From Acidiphilium sp. (lineage in GTDB: Bacteria > Pseudomonadota > Alphaproteobacteria > Acetobacterales > Acetobacteraceae), in the NCBI GenBank assembly GCA_028688905.1, contig JAQTXH010000010.1, positions 7,026 through 51,972 of the forward strand: 44,947 nucleotides of DNA. Direction: 5' to 3'. Both the position numbers and the translations under genes were made by a program. The notes under the pieces are model-generated. The model did no database searches. It was not told the origin of the DNA and saw nothing but the letters and a program-made list of their open reading frames with translations. Positions 29,185-38,342 of this stretch are shown here, in pieces; within the stretch, counting starts at the first letter, position 1, and every line of letters begins with the position of its first letter.

Positions 29185-30963
29185 ATGCCGAACCTTGGCG
29201 TTAATTTCGCTGGCAATACGTTGTATCTGCCGGGGGTTTATTACACATCGAACGCGAGCGCGACGCAGCCGACCAATGCGCCGGCGACGCCTCCACTGGT
29301 TTTGATCGGCTATTTCTACGGACTTGAACCTCTGGTTCCGCAGACTTTCGATGCGAGCCAAGGCGCTGCTCCGTTGCTGGCAGCAATCCGTGGTGGCCCG
29401 GCATCCGGGCTTGTTTCGTTCATCACATCGCCATCACCGCAGTATTCCGGTGCGCAGTCGGTCACGCTGATCAATGCGAGCGCGAATACGCAATCGAATC
29501 TGACGCTACAGGCGGCTGGTTCGGGTGTTATTGTGCTGGAATCGACTGATTACGGGCTGCCGTCCAATCTTTTGCAGGCGGAAGTTCAAGCCGGGACTGT
29601 TGCCGGTATCGATCTGACTTTGTTCGATGGGTACAGCGGCACCACCTATCAGGGTAACAACCTCGGCGTTCCGTTCCAGGTCGGATATCTTGGCTCTGCC
29701 TCCGGCGTAACGCTTGCGGTTAGCGGGACGAACGGTGCGGCAACGAACCTCATCATCACGTCGCCGACTGCGGGCGAGTCAGTGAATGTGCCGCTCGGGG
29801 CCGGGCAATACCAGACCATTACCCAGGTCGTTGAATATCTGAACGGGACTGGCGTTTACCAAGCAAACGGCTTGTCGGATTCCGGCGGCGGTTTGGCGGC
29901 ATCGTCGCTGAGCATCGTGTCCGGTGTTGCTCTTGCTGCGGCGGCTTCTGGTGTTGCGAGCTACGTCAATGTCAACGCGACGCTGCTGGATATCGTTTAT
30001 TGGGTGAACCAATACGCGGCACTGGTTGGCACTGCTTCGGTCTCCGGTTCGGCTCAAAACATCCCATCCAATCTGCCTTCCGTCATCCCGCTCACGCATT
30101 TCAGCGGGGCAACGAGCGTTCCGCCCACCAACAGCACATATGCCGCCGCTTTCAATGCGGCGCTGAATACGCCTGCATGGACGGTTGTTGCTGACAGCAA
30201 TGCGCCGGCGGTTGTCGCTCTCGGGACGCAGCACGCGGTGACGGCTTCCGAGCCGGTCAATGGCAAGATGCGCCGGTTTTTCAGCGGATCGTCGGTTGGC
30301 GACACTGTGGCGACAACGCTTTCGATTGCGCAGGCGCAGAACAGTTCGACGACGACATATTGCTACCCCGGTATCACGCAAACCAATACCGTCACCGGGC
30401 TGCCGGAGACCTATGGCGGCTTGTATGTGGCGGCGGCGGAAGCGTCCATTGCGACGGCCAATCAGATCGCATTGCCGCTGACCAATAAGCCGCTGACCGG
30501 CACGGGCGTCGAAGTCGCGCTGACCAATTCGCAATTGATCGAGTTGCAGAATGGCGGCGTGTCTGTCCTGTTTTCCAATGGTGGCGTTCCGACGATCCTT
30601 TCGGATGTCACGACATGGCAGACCGATAACAACCCGTCGAACATCTACAATCAGCAGATCGCGTGCCGTCAATGGACTGGATACACGCTGATTGCCGCGT
30701 TGCGGCCCTATGTCGGCGGGATCGCAAGTTCGCTTGACATTGTCCGGGCCAAAAATGCGGCGACGAAATCCCTCAATTCCCTGATTTATACTGAGGGCAG
30801 CAACGGCGTTCTCAATTCCTGGAACCCGACGTCGCTGGTTCTGACCTACAGCGGAAGTAATCAAACGCTGGGCGTGACTGTTGATGCAGTCAATGTCGGG
30901 CAGAACCGCATCATCACGACGACAGTAAACGTGCAACCGCTCAGCCTGTCGGCTGTTGGGTGA
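29185..30963 (+). CDS. Contractile tail sheath protein (592 aa)
   Basis: The sheath contracts to drive the tube into the host. The protein begins LGVNFAGNTLYLPGVYYTSN (the LPGVY-type opening of sheath proteins) and holds a variable domain in the middle. It ends with the conserved C-terminal sheath region: VPTILSDVTTWQTDNNPSNI (~470-490), QIACRQWTGYTLIAALRPYV and a final DAVNVGQNRIITTTVNVQPL. Length is usual for myovirus sheaths. It is followed within eight bases by the tube gene, as expected. This gene is the strongest evidence for a myovirus. Confidence 0.92.
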   Translation: MPNLGVNFAGNTLYLPGVYYTSNASATQPTNAPATPPLVLIGYFYGLEPLVPQTFDASQGAAPLLAAIRGGPASGLVSFITSPSPQYSGAQSVTLINASANTQSNLTLQAAGSGVIVLESTDYGLPSNLLQAEVQAGTVAGIDLTLFDGYSGTTYQGNNLGVPFQVGYLGSASGVTLAVSGTNGAATNLIITSPTAGESVNVPLGAGQYQTITQVVEYLNGTGVYQANGLSDSGGGLAASSLSIVSGVALAAAASGVASYVNVNATLLDIVYWVNQYAALVGTASVSGSAQNIPSNLPSVIPLTHFSGATSVPPTNSTYAAAFNAALNTPAWTVVADSNAPAVVALGTQHAVTASEPVNGKMRRFFSGSSVGDTVATTLSIAQAQNSSTTTYCYPGITQTNTVTGLPETYGGLYVAAAEASIATANQIALPLTNKPLTGTGVEVALTNSQLIELQNGGVSVLFSNGGVPTILSDVTTWQTDNNPSNIYNQQIACRQWTGYTLIAALRPYVGGIASSLDIVRAKNAATKSLNSLIYTEGSNGVLNSWNPTSLVLTYSGSNQTLGVTVDAVNVGQNRIITTTVNVQPLSLSAVG

Positions 30964-30971
30964 GGTGAACA

Positions 30972-31490
30972 ATGCCCGCATTTAATCAAACCCAACTCAA
31001 TTACCGCGCCCGGAACGCGAATAGTGTAACCATTATGATCGGTGATATTCCGGTTGCGTTCGCGCAGACGGTTTCTCACTCGTTCGATATGGGCACTCAG
31101 GCGCTTTACGGTGTCGGGAGCGCCAAGCCGCAGGAAATTCAGCAGCTTCAATTCTCGCCGCAAGTCACGCTGGATAATTTCGCGCTGACGCCGGTAGGGG
31201 AATCACTGCTCGAAGGCGGCAATGATCTGGTCCCGCTGCTCTCGAACAACCAGTTCAACATCAACATCGTGGATGGAACGACAAACGCCACGCTATACAC
31301 ATATGTCGGTTGCACCGCGAGCAACTTTGCTGAAAACATCCCTACCAATCAGGTCATCACTGACGCTATCACATTCCTTGCGATGGACGTTTACGGCTCT
31401 ACCGGCCAGTCGATCCTGAACAGCAATTCCGTTCTTAACACCGCTGCCGCTGGTGTCGGCACACTGACCTCGGGAGGGTTGGGGCTCTAA
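30972..31490 (+). CDS. Tail tube protein (172 aa)
   Basis: Located directly after the sheath, with GAGGTG before the ATG. The protein has the size and feel of Mu-gpM/XkdM-like tubes: SVTIMIGDIPVAFAQTVSHS, GMGTQALYGVGS-like centre (residues ~36-50, DMGTQALYGVGSAKPQEIQQ), and DNFALTPVGESLLEGGNDLV. The tube forms the inner channel stacked from the baseplate. The C-terminal ~35 residues (TGQSILNSNSVLNTAAAGVG) are low in complexity and probably flexible. Confidence 0.82.
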   Translation: MPAFNQTQLNYRARNANSVTIMIGDIPVAFAQTVSHSFDMGTQALYGVGSAKPQEIQQLQFSPQVTLDNFALTPVGESLLEGGNDLVPLLSNNQFNINIVDGTTNATLYTYVGCTASNFAENIPTNQVITDAITFLAMDVYGSTGQSILNSNSVLNTAAAGVGTLTSGGLGL

Positions 31491-31514
31491 TCTCGACTTT
31501 TATAGGAAAATCAA

Positions 31515-31952
31515 ATGGCAAATGAAGTAACTGCGAATACCATAACGATCAAACGAGATGATGCGGAATATATTTTCCGCGTGCCGTCTGTGAAAGATGA
31601 TATCCGTGTGGGGCAGGCGGCGCGGTTGATCCGGGCTGATCTGGACCCGAACGGATACGGCGGTGAGGATGGACTGGATCAGCGATCCGTCCTGACCTCG
31701 CGCTATCTGGCGGTATTCGAGGTTCTGCTTGAAAAATCGAGCGCGACCTGGATCGCATGGAAAGTCGCGAAAAAGGGTGCGGATACCACGACTGTTTTCG
31801 ATAGCGATGCGGTTCCGGCTGATCGGGCTGACGACATTATTGATATCGGCATCGAGTTCGATAATGAGGTGATCCGATTTCGCGAAAGCCGGACTGGAAA
31901 CGGAAAGCCCCCTGGCACTGAAACTGTGGCGGGTCAGCCGTTGCCTGAATAA
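31515..31952 (+). CDS. Tail assembly chaperone, short product (145 aa)
   Basis: The gene sits between tube and tape measure, the classic place for gpG-type tail chaperones. The protein starts with a beta-rich portion (NTITIKRDDAEYIFRVPSVK) and goes on to DDIRVGQAARLIRADLDPNG and LTSRYLAVFEVLLEKSSATW. It is read through to a stop at 31952, but the +1 frame stays open from 31873 and continues into the downstream region, so a longer frameshifted product of about 241 residues is likely. A CCC CCT run at 31908-31913 is the candidate slip site. AGGA lies seven bases before the ATG. Confidence 0.75.
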   Translation: MANEVTANTITIKRDDAEYIFRVPSVKDDIRVGQAARLIRADLDPNGYGGEDGLDQRSVLTSRYLAVFEVLLEKSSATWIAWKVAKKGADTTTVFDSDAVPADRADDIIDIGIEFDNEVIRFRESRTGNGKPPGTETVAGQPLPE

Positions 31953-32241
31953 CCAGTCGCCATTTTCAGACGAAATTCTCGGCATGTCGATGGCGCAGAT
32001 GGATTTTGTTTTGGAGATGTATTCGCGAGATCATCCTGACGAATTGAAATTCAACCGTGCGGGTGATGCCCCTGCTCCGGCGATTGCGGCGTTGCTGAGC
32101 CGCCGCCTTACGGGTCGGGCGCTTGCTGAGTTCATGGGCAAGCGTGTGAACGTGGCGGCGGGAACAGCGAAGGCTTTGGCGGCATCTACGCCGCAATGGC
32201 TGCGCGACAAGTTGAAAGGACGCTCCGATGCCCACGATTAA
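31873..32241 (+). CDS. Frameshift extension of the tail chaperone (T-part)
   Basis: The +1 frame is open from 31873 to 32241 and reads as good protein through the overlap: PLALKLWRVSRCLNNQSPFS then DEILGMSMAQMDFVLEMYSR, the SDEIL-M--AQMDFVLEMY pattern of gpGT T-regions. The in-frame ATG at 31984 has no ribosome site, so this part is probably made only by frameshifting. The remainder (APAIAALLSRRLTGRALAEF) is helical. The stop overlaps the tape measure start by 14 bases. Confidence 0.7.
   Translation, partial: SDFAKAGLETESPLALKLWRVSRCLNNQSPFSDEILGMSMAQMDFVLEMYSRDHPDELKFNRAGDAPAPAIAALLSRRLTGRALAEFMGKRVNVAAGTAKALAASTPQWLRDKLKGRSDAHD
31908..31913 (+). promoter_or_regulatory. Candidate +1 frameshift site
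   Basis: In the chaperone frame the codons read AAG CCC CCT GGC. A P-site CCC tRNA could slip one base forward onto the next CCC, moving ribosomes into the open +1 frame. Proline CCC-U slippage is known for the structural genes of Listeria phage PSA. A -2 event at the same place would give the same frame. Confidence 0.5.
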
Positions 32242-34948
32242 CCTGAACGGCGCGGGCGGCGGCAAGGGCGGCAAGGGCGGCTCCGGTGGCAAGCAGTCGG
32301 CGGTAGCGCGGGCGTGGCAGAATTTAATCGAGAACCCATCGGTATCGAGCGCGGCTGATTTCCGCATTGCGTGGCAGAACAGCCCTGTAGCCGATCAGAT
32401 TTTCCACATGGGCCGCACATCGAGTTCGCCGGGGAGCAAGGACAAGTTCGCGGCGGCGATCAAGGCGTTACGCGCGCAACCGGGGCCGCAGGGCATTCCG
32501 CGCCTTACTTATCAGCCGATGACGCCGCGCTTGAACGCGATGCACAAGGTCTACGCGGGCCAGGTGGGGACGTTCGGACGCGGGACGATCACCATAGACC
32601 AGAACGGCGTTGCCTATCCGCACAAGGGCGGCTTGCCAGCGCGTATCCCCGGCACTGGCTTTACGATGGTCGGGGGCGGGGGCGGGGGCGGACGTGGAGG
32701 TGGTGCAAACTTCTACTCCGGTGCTGGTGGGACATACCCCGAGCGTGGCGGCGTGCCGGCGCTTTACAATCAGAGCCGGGCGCTCGTTCCGACGAAGAGG
32801 ATTGAAACCGCGCTGGTAAAGATCGAGCGTGCGACGGAATCCAGCGCCCGGACTGACAAGGTTATTGCGGGCAAGGTTGCCGGTGGCGGTGGCGGTGCTG
32901 GCCGATATTCCGGTGGCGGTGGGTATTCCGGCAATTACGACAAGCCGGACTATAGCGCATCCTACGACATCCCCGGCACGCTGGCGGGGCAACGGGCAGC
33001 GGCACGGAAGGCGGGGGTGCGGTCCCCCCGTGGCGGCAAGGGGGCCGCTAAAGGCATTTATGCGTGGCACTATAAGGGTCTCGGTCACGCGGCTGTGGCG
33101 GGGCTTGTAGGTGGCGCATCAGCCGATTTGATCATGGAGGCAATTTCCGCAGCTAGGGACGTACTGAACCCCGCCGAAATTGCGGCCAATGTCGCAAATG
33201 CCTTTGGCAACAAAGCCGCTCCCCAAATGGACCTCCGAATTGCTGCGTCTCGCTATGGGCGAGCCGGGGGCTTTTCGCGCGGGGCACTTGCAAATCGGCT
33301 GTTTCCGGGTGGTGGCGTTACGCCACACATGATGTCGATCCTCGGGATTTCGTCGCCTGCGGAGGCGATGAAAATTCTTGAATCTTCCGGCATTTCACCG
33401 CGATCAACATCTCAAGCGATGTCGATTGTCGGCGGCATGAGAATCGGCGCATTAAGCCCTGCGCTATCCACACTTCACTCCGGTCAATTCGCCAGCATGG
33501 CGAATAGCGCAATGTCGATGGGGTTGATCAAGCCAAATCAAGGCGGAATTGAAGGATACGCACTCCAACTCTCACGTGTTCTGACCCCGGCGATCGCCAA
33601 AGGGTTCAACGCTTCGAGAATTGCCCAAAGCATCGACCAGAACATCCGCACATTGGGTGGTTACGGTGCCGGGGTATCGACGCGCGGGCTGATGAATTTT
33701 TCTGGCCGTATGCAATCTTCAGGTTTGCCATCTGCTGCAACGGGGCAATTGGCCGTGAGTGCGGCGCAAAGCAACGCAGCAACGTGGCAGTCGGTGGGTA
33801 CGAGCCCTGTTTCGACGCTGATCGCCGGGCAATACGCACAATCTCATCGGACGCGCGCATCTCTCATCAAATCGATGGGGCTGCCGATGTATCGCAAGAT
33901 CATGGCGTCGCCCGCTGGTCGGTTACAGATGTCGAATTATCTCGCGGCAATGAAGGCAGGAAAGCCAATCCTCGCGCTGCCGTATCTATCGACGTGGTCA
34001 CAAGCTAATCCGCAATTCGGCGCTCATGTGATGTCGAGCGGCGCGCAGAGAATGATGGGCGTTGGGCCTAATTCGCCTGATTACATGAAAACGGCTGCCG
34101 GGGCTGTTGCGTTCGGTGGGTTGTATGCGCCAGGTGCGGTCGGTGCGTCGTCAGGGTATCAATCGGGTTCGGCCCCCGGTGGCCCTTCCAGTACGATGAC
34201 GGGGTTCATCGGGCGAGCAAACTCCGAAGCCGGGCTGCGTTCCTACGTTTTCAGCCCCGCAAAGGTTAAATCCGGCCATTATTATCGCGAGTTGTTGCGC
34301 CTCGGCTTTTCGGCAAAAGAAGCGCATAGCCTGATCGCGACCGGGGCCAAAACGGGGATTGATCCTGTTGCCTATGGCAAGCTCGTTACCCGTGCGGAAG
34401 ACAGTAACCCGCAAGCATGGGCGGCCAATAGCGGCAGCACTGCATCCGGCCCGGCGCAAACCACCATCGGAGCCAAGACGGCTGCGGCGCTTCATGGCGG
34501 TCCTTCCATCGGCGCGCAATCAAGCAGTAAATCCGCGAATCTCAGCGGGGGATTGGTCTATTTCGCACGTCGAATTAAAGAATATCATAAAGCAACTGGA
34601 ATTATGCCTACCGGGACGATTGCCGGGGCTTTGTATAAAGGCGGCGCAGGCGGTTGGGTAAGCCAGATCAATTCCACAGACGCCCGCGCTTTGGCAAATT
34701 ATGGCGCGACAATGCAATCGGCTGGCGGTTTGGGTTTGCCGAAGAACGTATATAGAGATACCGCAAGGCAGGGGCAGAATAACCAGGAGGCTGCGTACAC
34801 AGCTTTTGTCGAGTTTACGCCTGCCGTGACTACGGCAACGGCAGCGATTGGAGGGATGACAAGTGCGGCGAATAAGTTCATCAGCACAGTCAATGCCCGT
34901 GGTACACAAGGCGCGGCATTGAGTGTCCCGGCTCAGCGCGGCAACTGA
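32228..34948 (+). CDS. Tape measure-like protein with lytic transglycosylase-like C-terminal domain (906 aa)
   Basis: Position after the chaperones and size fit a tape measure, which fixes tail length and enters the periplasm during infection. Residues 1-270 are Gly-rich and basic. A short hydrophobic stretch occurs near 290-310 (GHAAVAGLVGGASADLIMEA), followed by a helical central part. Residues ~680-830 look like a lysozyme-fold SLT domain: YYRELLRLGFSAKEAHSLIA, then RAEDSNPQAW with E724 as candidate catalytic glutamate, SGPAQTTIGAKTA in the GxxQ position, and GLVYFARRIKEYH. This would help the tail cross peptidoglycan. AAAGGA seven bases upstream supports the ATG. Confidence 0.8.
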   Translation: MPTINLNGAGGGKGGKGGSGGKQSAVARAWQNLIENPSVSSAADFRIAWQNSPVADQIFHMGRTSSSPGSKDKFAAAIKALRAQPGPQGIPRLTYQPMTPRLNAMHKVYAGQVGTFGRGTITIDQNGVAYPHKGGLPARIPGTGFTMVGGGGGGGRGGGANFYSGAGGTYPERGGVPALYNQSRALVPTKRIETALVKIERATESSARTDKVIAGKVAGGGGGAGRYSGGGGYSGNYDKPDYSASYDIPGTLAGQRAAARKAGVRSPRGGKGAAKGIYAWHYKGLGHAAVAGLVGGASADLIMEAISAARDVLNPAEIAANVANAFGNKAAPQMDLRIAASRYGRAGGFSRGALANRLFPGGGVTPHMMSILGISSPAEAMKILESSGISPRSTSQAMSIVGGMRIGALSPALSTLHSGQFASMANSAMSMGLIKPNQGGIEGYALQLSRVLTPAIAKGFNASRIAQSIDQNIRTLGGYGAGVSTRGLMNFSGRMQSSGLPSAATGQLAVSAAQSNAATWQSVGTSPVSTLIAGQYAQSHRTRASLIKSMGLPMYRKIMASPAGRLQMSNYLAAMKAGKPILALPYLSTWSQANPQFGAHVMSSGAQRMMGVGPNSPDYMKTAAGAVAFGGLYAPGAVGASSGYQSGSAPGGPSSTMTGFIGRANSEAGLRSYVFSPAKVKSGHYYRELLRLGFSAKEAHSLIATGAKTGIDPVAYGKLVTRAEDSNPQAWAANSGSTASGPAQTTIGAKTAAALHGGPSIGAQSSSKSANLSGGLVYFARRIKEYHKATGIMPTGTIAGALYKGGAGGWVSQINSTDARALANYGATMQSAGGLGLPKNVYRDTARQGQNNQEAAYTAFVEFTPAVTTATAAIGGMTSAANKFISTVNARGTQGAALSVPAQRGN

Positions 34949-36600
34949 TGTCATCCACAACCATCATCGACGCCGCTTTTGCCAGCCCGCAATGCTACGT
35001 CAATGTGTTTCCTTACGAGGGGGGCCAGTTCTCCATCGTCGGGGGCGCGGTGCTGGAATGCACCTATTCCAAGAACATCTACAGCAACGATGGCCGGTTC
35101 GAGATCGTGCTTGCGCCCGGCGGCCCGCACACCAATCGCGGGGCGACATGGGCAGAGATCATCACGCCGATGTCTTTTGTGCTGATTGGCATGTCGCGCG
35201 GGATCGGCACTGAAACCATCGTGTGCGCTGGCGTTGTGACCGAGATTGCGGAATCCCAAAGATGGGAAACGGGGCGGCCAACAAAGCGCGTCACGACGAT
35301 TACCGGAGCGGATTTCTCGTATTTCTTCAAATCCTTCAATTACACGTCCCTGTATTATCTCGGTGCTGCCGGGGCGACTTTGGGCCTATCCAGCCTTGGA
35401 TTGCCTGATATCCTGATCGACAAACTGAACGGCGCGCCGGATCAGTTTGGGAAGGCATTCTATACGAATATTATGGCTGGCGCATCAGGTATCATGGCTG
35501 ATACCTACGTGAACTACAACAACCAGCCAATTGATTTTTCTAAAGCGGTAGCAACTACATTTGAGCCGTATGGCGATAATATCATCATCCCATATGGAGA
35601 ACTTTATATCGCGTCATCGTCGAATTGGGAAGCCAAGTTCAAAGGTTCGATTTTTCCTTTTCCGTTCTACGAGTTCTTTACGACGACCGCGCCATCCGGG
35701 TTCTATTCGTCCTATGCGGGGTCAGCATCAGGCTTTGCGTTCCAGATGCCGCAGTTTCAAGGCAACGTGTCCGCGTCCCCATCGCTGGTCGCGCGAACCA
35801 ATCCGCTGCCGTATGTCAATGTCAGTGTCGATGGCGGCGGCAACGCGGCGTTCTCGGGGATCAACACCGACGCATGGGATGCGCTGCCAGCTTACCAAAT
35901 CAGTTACGGCGTCCCGGTTGAAAGCAACATAAGCTACACATCGGAAGGAACTGCGAATTTCGATTTTCTGAACCCGACATGGGCGTCGAGCATGTGGGGA
36001 AGTAGTGCGGCGAACACCGCATCATTCTCGCTTCTTTATCCCGGAGCAGTCGATACAACATCGATCCATCGCTACGGATATCAGCCCGTTATGTTCCCGA
36101 CCGCGTGGTACTATGACCCCAATGGCTATTACGCGCAGAACCCCAATGCGGATTTTATGGGGATGCACTTGAGCCTGCTAGGCCGCTTGTTCTCCTACTA
36201 CACGCCCGTCCCGATGATGGCACGTGGCAGCGTCTCTCATTGGCTGCGTCCCGATATCCTGCCGGGGTGCAAATATCGGTTTACGCCGTTCAAGCAATCG
36301 GAGCCATGGGATTTTTATATCATCGGCGTCGAGCATCGTTTCGTGTTCGGCGGCCCATCCATGACGACGCTGACGCTGGATCGTGGGCTTCCTACCGCGA
36401 TCTATGGCGACAACACGACTGCCGGGGTTCTCTATAATATGCACATCGGCAACGCCATGCGTCAGAACGGCGAATACGTGGTGGGCTTGCCCGTCTCTGG
36501 GCAAAAACCGCTGCAAATCCTTAATCCATTGAACGATGCATCCGTTCAGCAAATCCTTGGCGAGATCGCACAAGTCTATGTTACTCCGGGGGCATCCTGA
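34948..36600 (+). CDS. Baseplate hub-like protein (550 aa)
   Basis: The protein comes directly after the tape measure (TGATG overlap). It begins with a beta-domain (YVNVFPYEGGQFSIVGGAVL; NDGRFEIVLAPGGPHTNRG) and ends with VEHRFVFGGPSMTTLTLDRG, the HxFxxGGxxxTxLxLxRG motif characteristic of gp27/gpD-like hub proteins. Hubs form the central baseplate ring below the tube. The middle has an aromatic-rich expansion (SIFPFPFYEFFTTTAPSGFY), unusual for hubs, perhaps carbohydrate-facing. No LysM or hydrolase domain is visible. Confidence 0.78.
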   Translation: MSSTTIIDAAFASPQCYVNVFPYEGGQFSIVGGAVLECTYSKNIYSNDGRFEIVLAPGGPHTNRGATWAEIITPMSFVLIGMSRGIGTETIVCAGVVTEIAESQRWETGRPTKRVTTITGADFSYFFKSFNYTSLYYLGAAGATLGLSSLGLPDILIDKLNGAPDQFGKAFYTNIMAGASGIMADTYVNYNNQPIDFSKAVATTFEPYGDNIIIPYGELYIASSSNWEAKFKGSIFPFPFYEFFTTTAPSGFYSSYAGSASGFAFQMPQFQGNVSASPSLVARTNPLPYVNVSVDGGGNAAFSGINTDAWDALPAYQISYGVPVESNISYTSEGTANFDFLNPTWASSMWGSSAANTASFSLLYPGAVDTTSIHRYGYQPVMFPTAWYYDPNGYYAQNPNADFMGMHLSLLGRLFSYYTPVPMMARGSVSHWLRPDILPGCKYRFTPFKQSEPWDFYIIGVEHRFVFGGPSMTTLTLDRGLPTAIYGDNTTAGVLYNMHIGNAMRQNGEYVVGLPVSGQKPLQILNPLNDASVQQILGEIAQVYVTPGAS

Positions 36601-38342
36601 TGACCGAGTATTATTTTCCCAATGCCAATGTGGGTTTTCGTTCGATATCGCCATTGGCCGTGTCTGGCACTGATTATGTGCTCTATGATTGCATCCGCAA
36701 TGTCCGAAACATATTCAGCCTCGGCGGCGCGTCATCTGTCACGGCCTATGGAACGGCTGGTATGGGCATTACGGGGTTTTCCGGGGCAACCGTAGACGCC
36801 AGCGGCAATCCGTGGACGTGTCAGTATCTTGGCGCGTATCAGGGGCCGGGCGTTTCCGGGCAGATCACGGCGGATGGCGCAACGATGGGGGTTGCGTATG
36901 GCCCTTATTCGCAAGCCTATTTCGCACAAAGTTCAGGTGCGCTTTATGCCGCGTCGGGTGATACGGCTTCCCTGATCGCCTCGTTCCCGACATCTGCCCC
37001 CTGCTATGGTTTGGCGGTATCGGGCGATACGCTATTCACAATCGGTAACGGCAATCAGTCTCTAATCGGCGTCGCTATGTCGAGCGCAACGTCCGGCACT
37101 GTGACCGATTATACGTTGCCTTTCGCGACAGGATCATGCGTTGCGGCTGCCTCCGGGGTGGTGGCAGTCGGGGGGTATAATTTCGTCACATTGGCATCCG
37201 GCTCGCCGGGTATACAGGGCTTAGCAGTTTCTGTTGACGGCGTTCTGGCGATCGGGGATGCTGGCACCGTATCGTTCTGGCCGCAATCCGGCGCGTCATG
37301 GGCTTACGGAACATCGGTGTCGGGGCTCGGCACCGCGTCGAACCTCGCATGGAACGAAGCGGGAAGCCAGGTTTTACTTGCTGGCGGCGGGGATGTGTAT
37401 GTGATCGGATACAGCGCCGGGGTTGCGACATTGGCGCAAACCATCGCCATCGCCGATGCTTCAAACATCGCCGTATCGGGCTCGGTCGCGATTGTAAGCC
37501 AAAACGCATCCGGGACCGTGACGATCCTCAATGAGTCTGGCAGCACATGGGCGAGCGGACAGGTCATCACCGGATTGACCGGGTGCGAGCAGGCAATCTT
37601 CACCAGCGCATCAGGGGCATTTGTCGCTTATGCGTCAGGCGTCGCGGAACTGACGTATGGGGGCGGCACATGGTCTCTATCATCGTCTCCGATATCAGGG
37701 GTGGCGGCGCAAGGGGTGGCCTTTGATCGTAACGGCAATCCCTATGCGACATTCAATAACGGCGCGTCAGGCGGCTTCATCGCTTATACGGGCGCAACGG
37801 CCACATGGGCGGGCGCGGCGTCCGGCATTTGCTGCGTACAGGATCAGTTCGTTGTGGCAGACCCGGCGAACGGTCTATTGCGGCTGATCGGGCCGAATAG
37901 TACTGGAGGGTATCAGCAATACGGAACGGAAACAGCCCCGGCCAGCGGGGCGTCTACGATCGCCTATGGGGCGGCTATTTTGGCTGGTGGCCAGTCAGCG
38001 GTGGACCAGTATTATTGGGGGCATCCTTGGTCGCTTCATCGCGAGCGCAGTGGGGCGCTATCCGTGTTTGCGAACGGGGCTTTTTCATCGCCGGTTTCGC
38101 TAGGGGTTGGCGTTACACCGACCTGTGCGGCGATTGATGTCAGCGGCAATGCATGGTTCGGTGCTGGCAACAATGACGTTTATGAGGTTTCGAGCGTTGG
38201 AGCGCTGACGCAAACGATCCCGGTTGCGGTCTACCCCGGCCAGATTTCCGGCACAACGCTCGGTATGTCATCCTTGGCGTGGGTGAATAATCATCTCTAT
38301 GCGACAACATCGCTTTCCGGCGTGTTGATCGAGGTTATCTAG
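36600..38342 (+). CDS. Beta-propeller-like tail protein (580 aa)
   Basis: Most of the protein is a series of roughly 40-70-residue units built as GLAVSGDTLFTIGNG, IQGLAVSVDGVLAIGDAG, SNLAWNEAGSQVLLAGGGD, SNIAVSGSVAIVSQNASG, GVAFDRNGNPYATFNNG and similar, the strand pattern of WD40/NHL-type beta-propellers; six or seven blades are plausible. Phage propellers usually bind ligands or act as receptor or decorating proteins. It lies between hub and baseplate genes and overlaps both (TGATG, then an abutting GTG). No enzyme motif is seen. Specific function is unknown. Confidence 0.7.
   Translation: MTEYYFPNANVGFRSISPLAVSGTDYVLYDCIRNVRNIFSLGGASSVTAYGTAGMGITGFSGATVDASGNPWTCQYLGAYQGPGVSGQITADGATMGVAYGPYSQAYFAQSSGALYAASGDTASLIASFPTSAPCYGLAVSGDTLFTIGNGNQSLIGVAMSSATSGTVTDYTLPFATGSCVAAASGVVAVGGYNFVTLASGSPGIQGLAVSVDGVLAIGDAGTVSFWPQSGASWAYGTSVSGLGTASNLAWNEAGSQVLLAGGGDVYVIGYSAGVATLAQTIAIADASNIAVSGSVAIVSQNASGTVTILNESGSTWASGQVITGLTGCEQAIFTSASGAFVAYASGVAELTYGGGTWSLSSSPISGVAAQGVAFDRNGNPYATFNNGASGGFIAYTGATATWAGAASGICCVQDQFVVADPANGLLRLIGPNSTGGYQQYGTETAPASGASTIAYGAAILAGGQSAVDQYYWGHPWSLHRERSGALSVFANGAFSSPVSLGVGVTPTCAAIDVSGNAWFGAGNNDVYEVSSVGALTQTIPVAVYPGQISGTTLGMSSLAWVNNHLYATTSLSGVLIEVI

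Noticed and set aside
29779-30981. 400-residue minus-strand frame
   Set aside because: It is complementary to the tail sheath gene, is Arg-rich with no domain, and follows from the sheath codon pattern.
31984-32241. Stand-alone 85-residue gene starting at 31984
   Set aside because: No ribosome site precedes its ATG, and the frame continues open upstream into the chaperone overlap, so a frameshift product is more likely.
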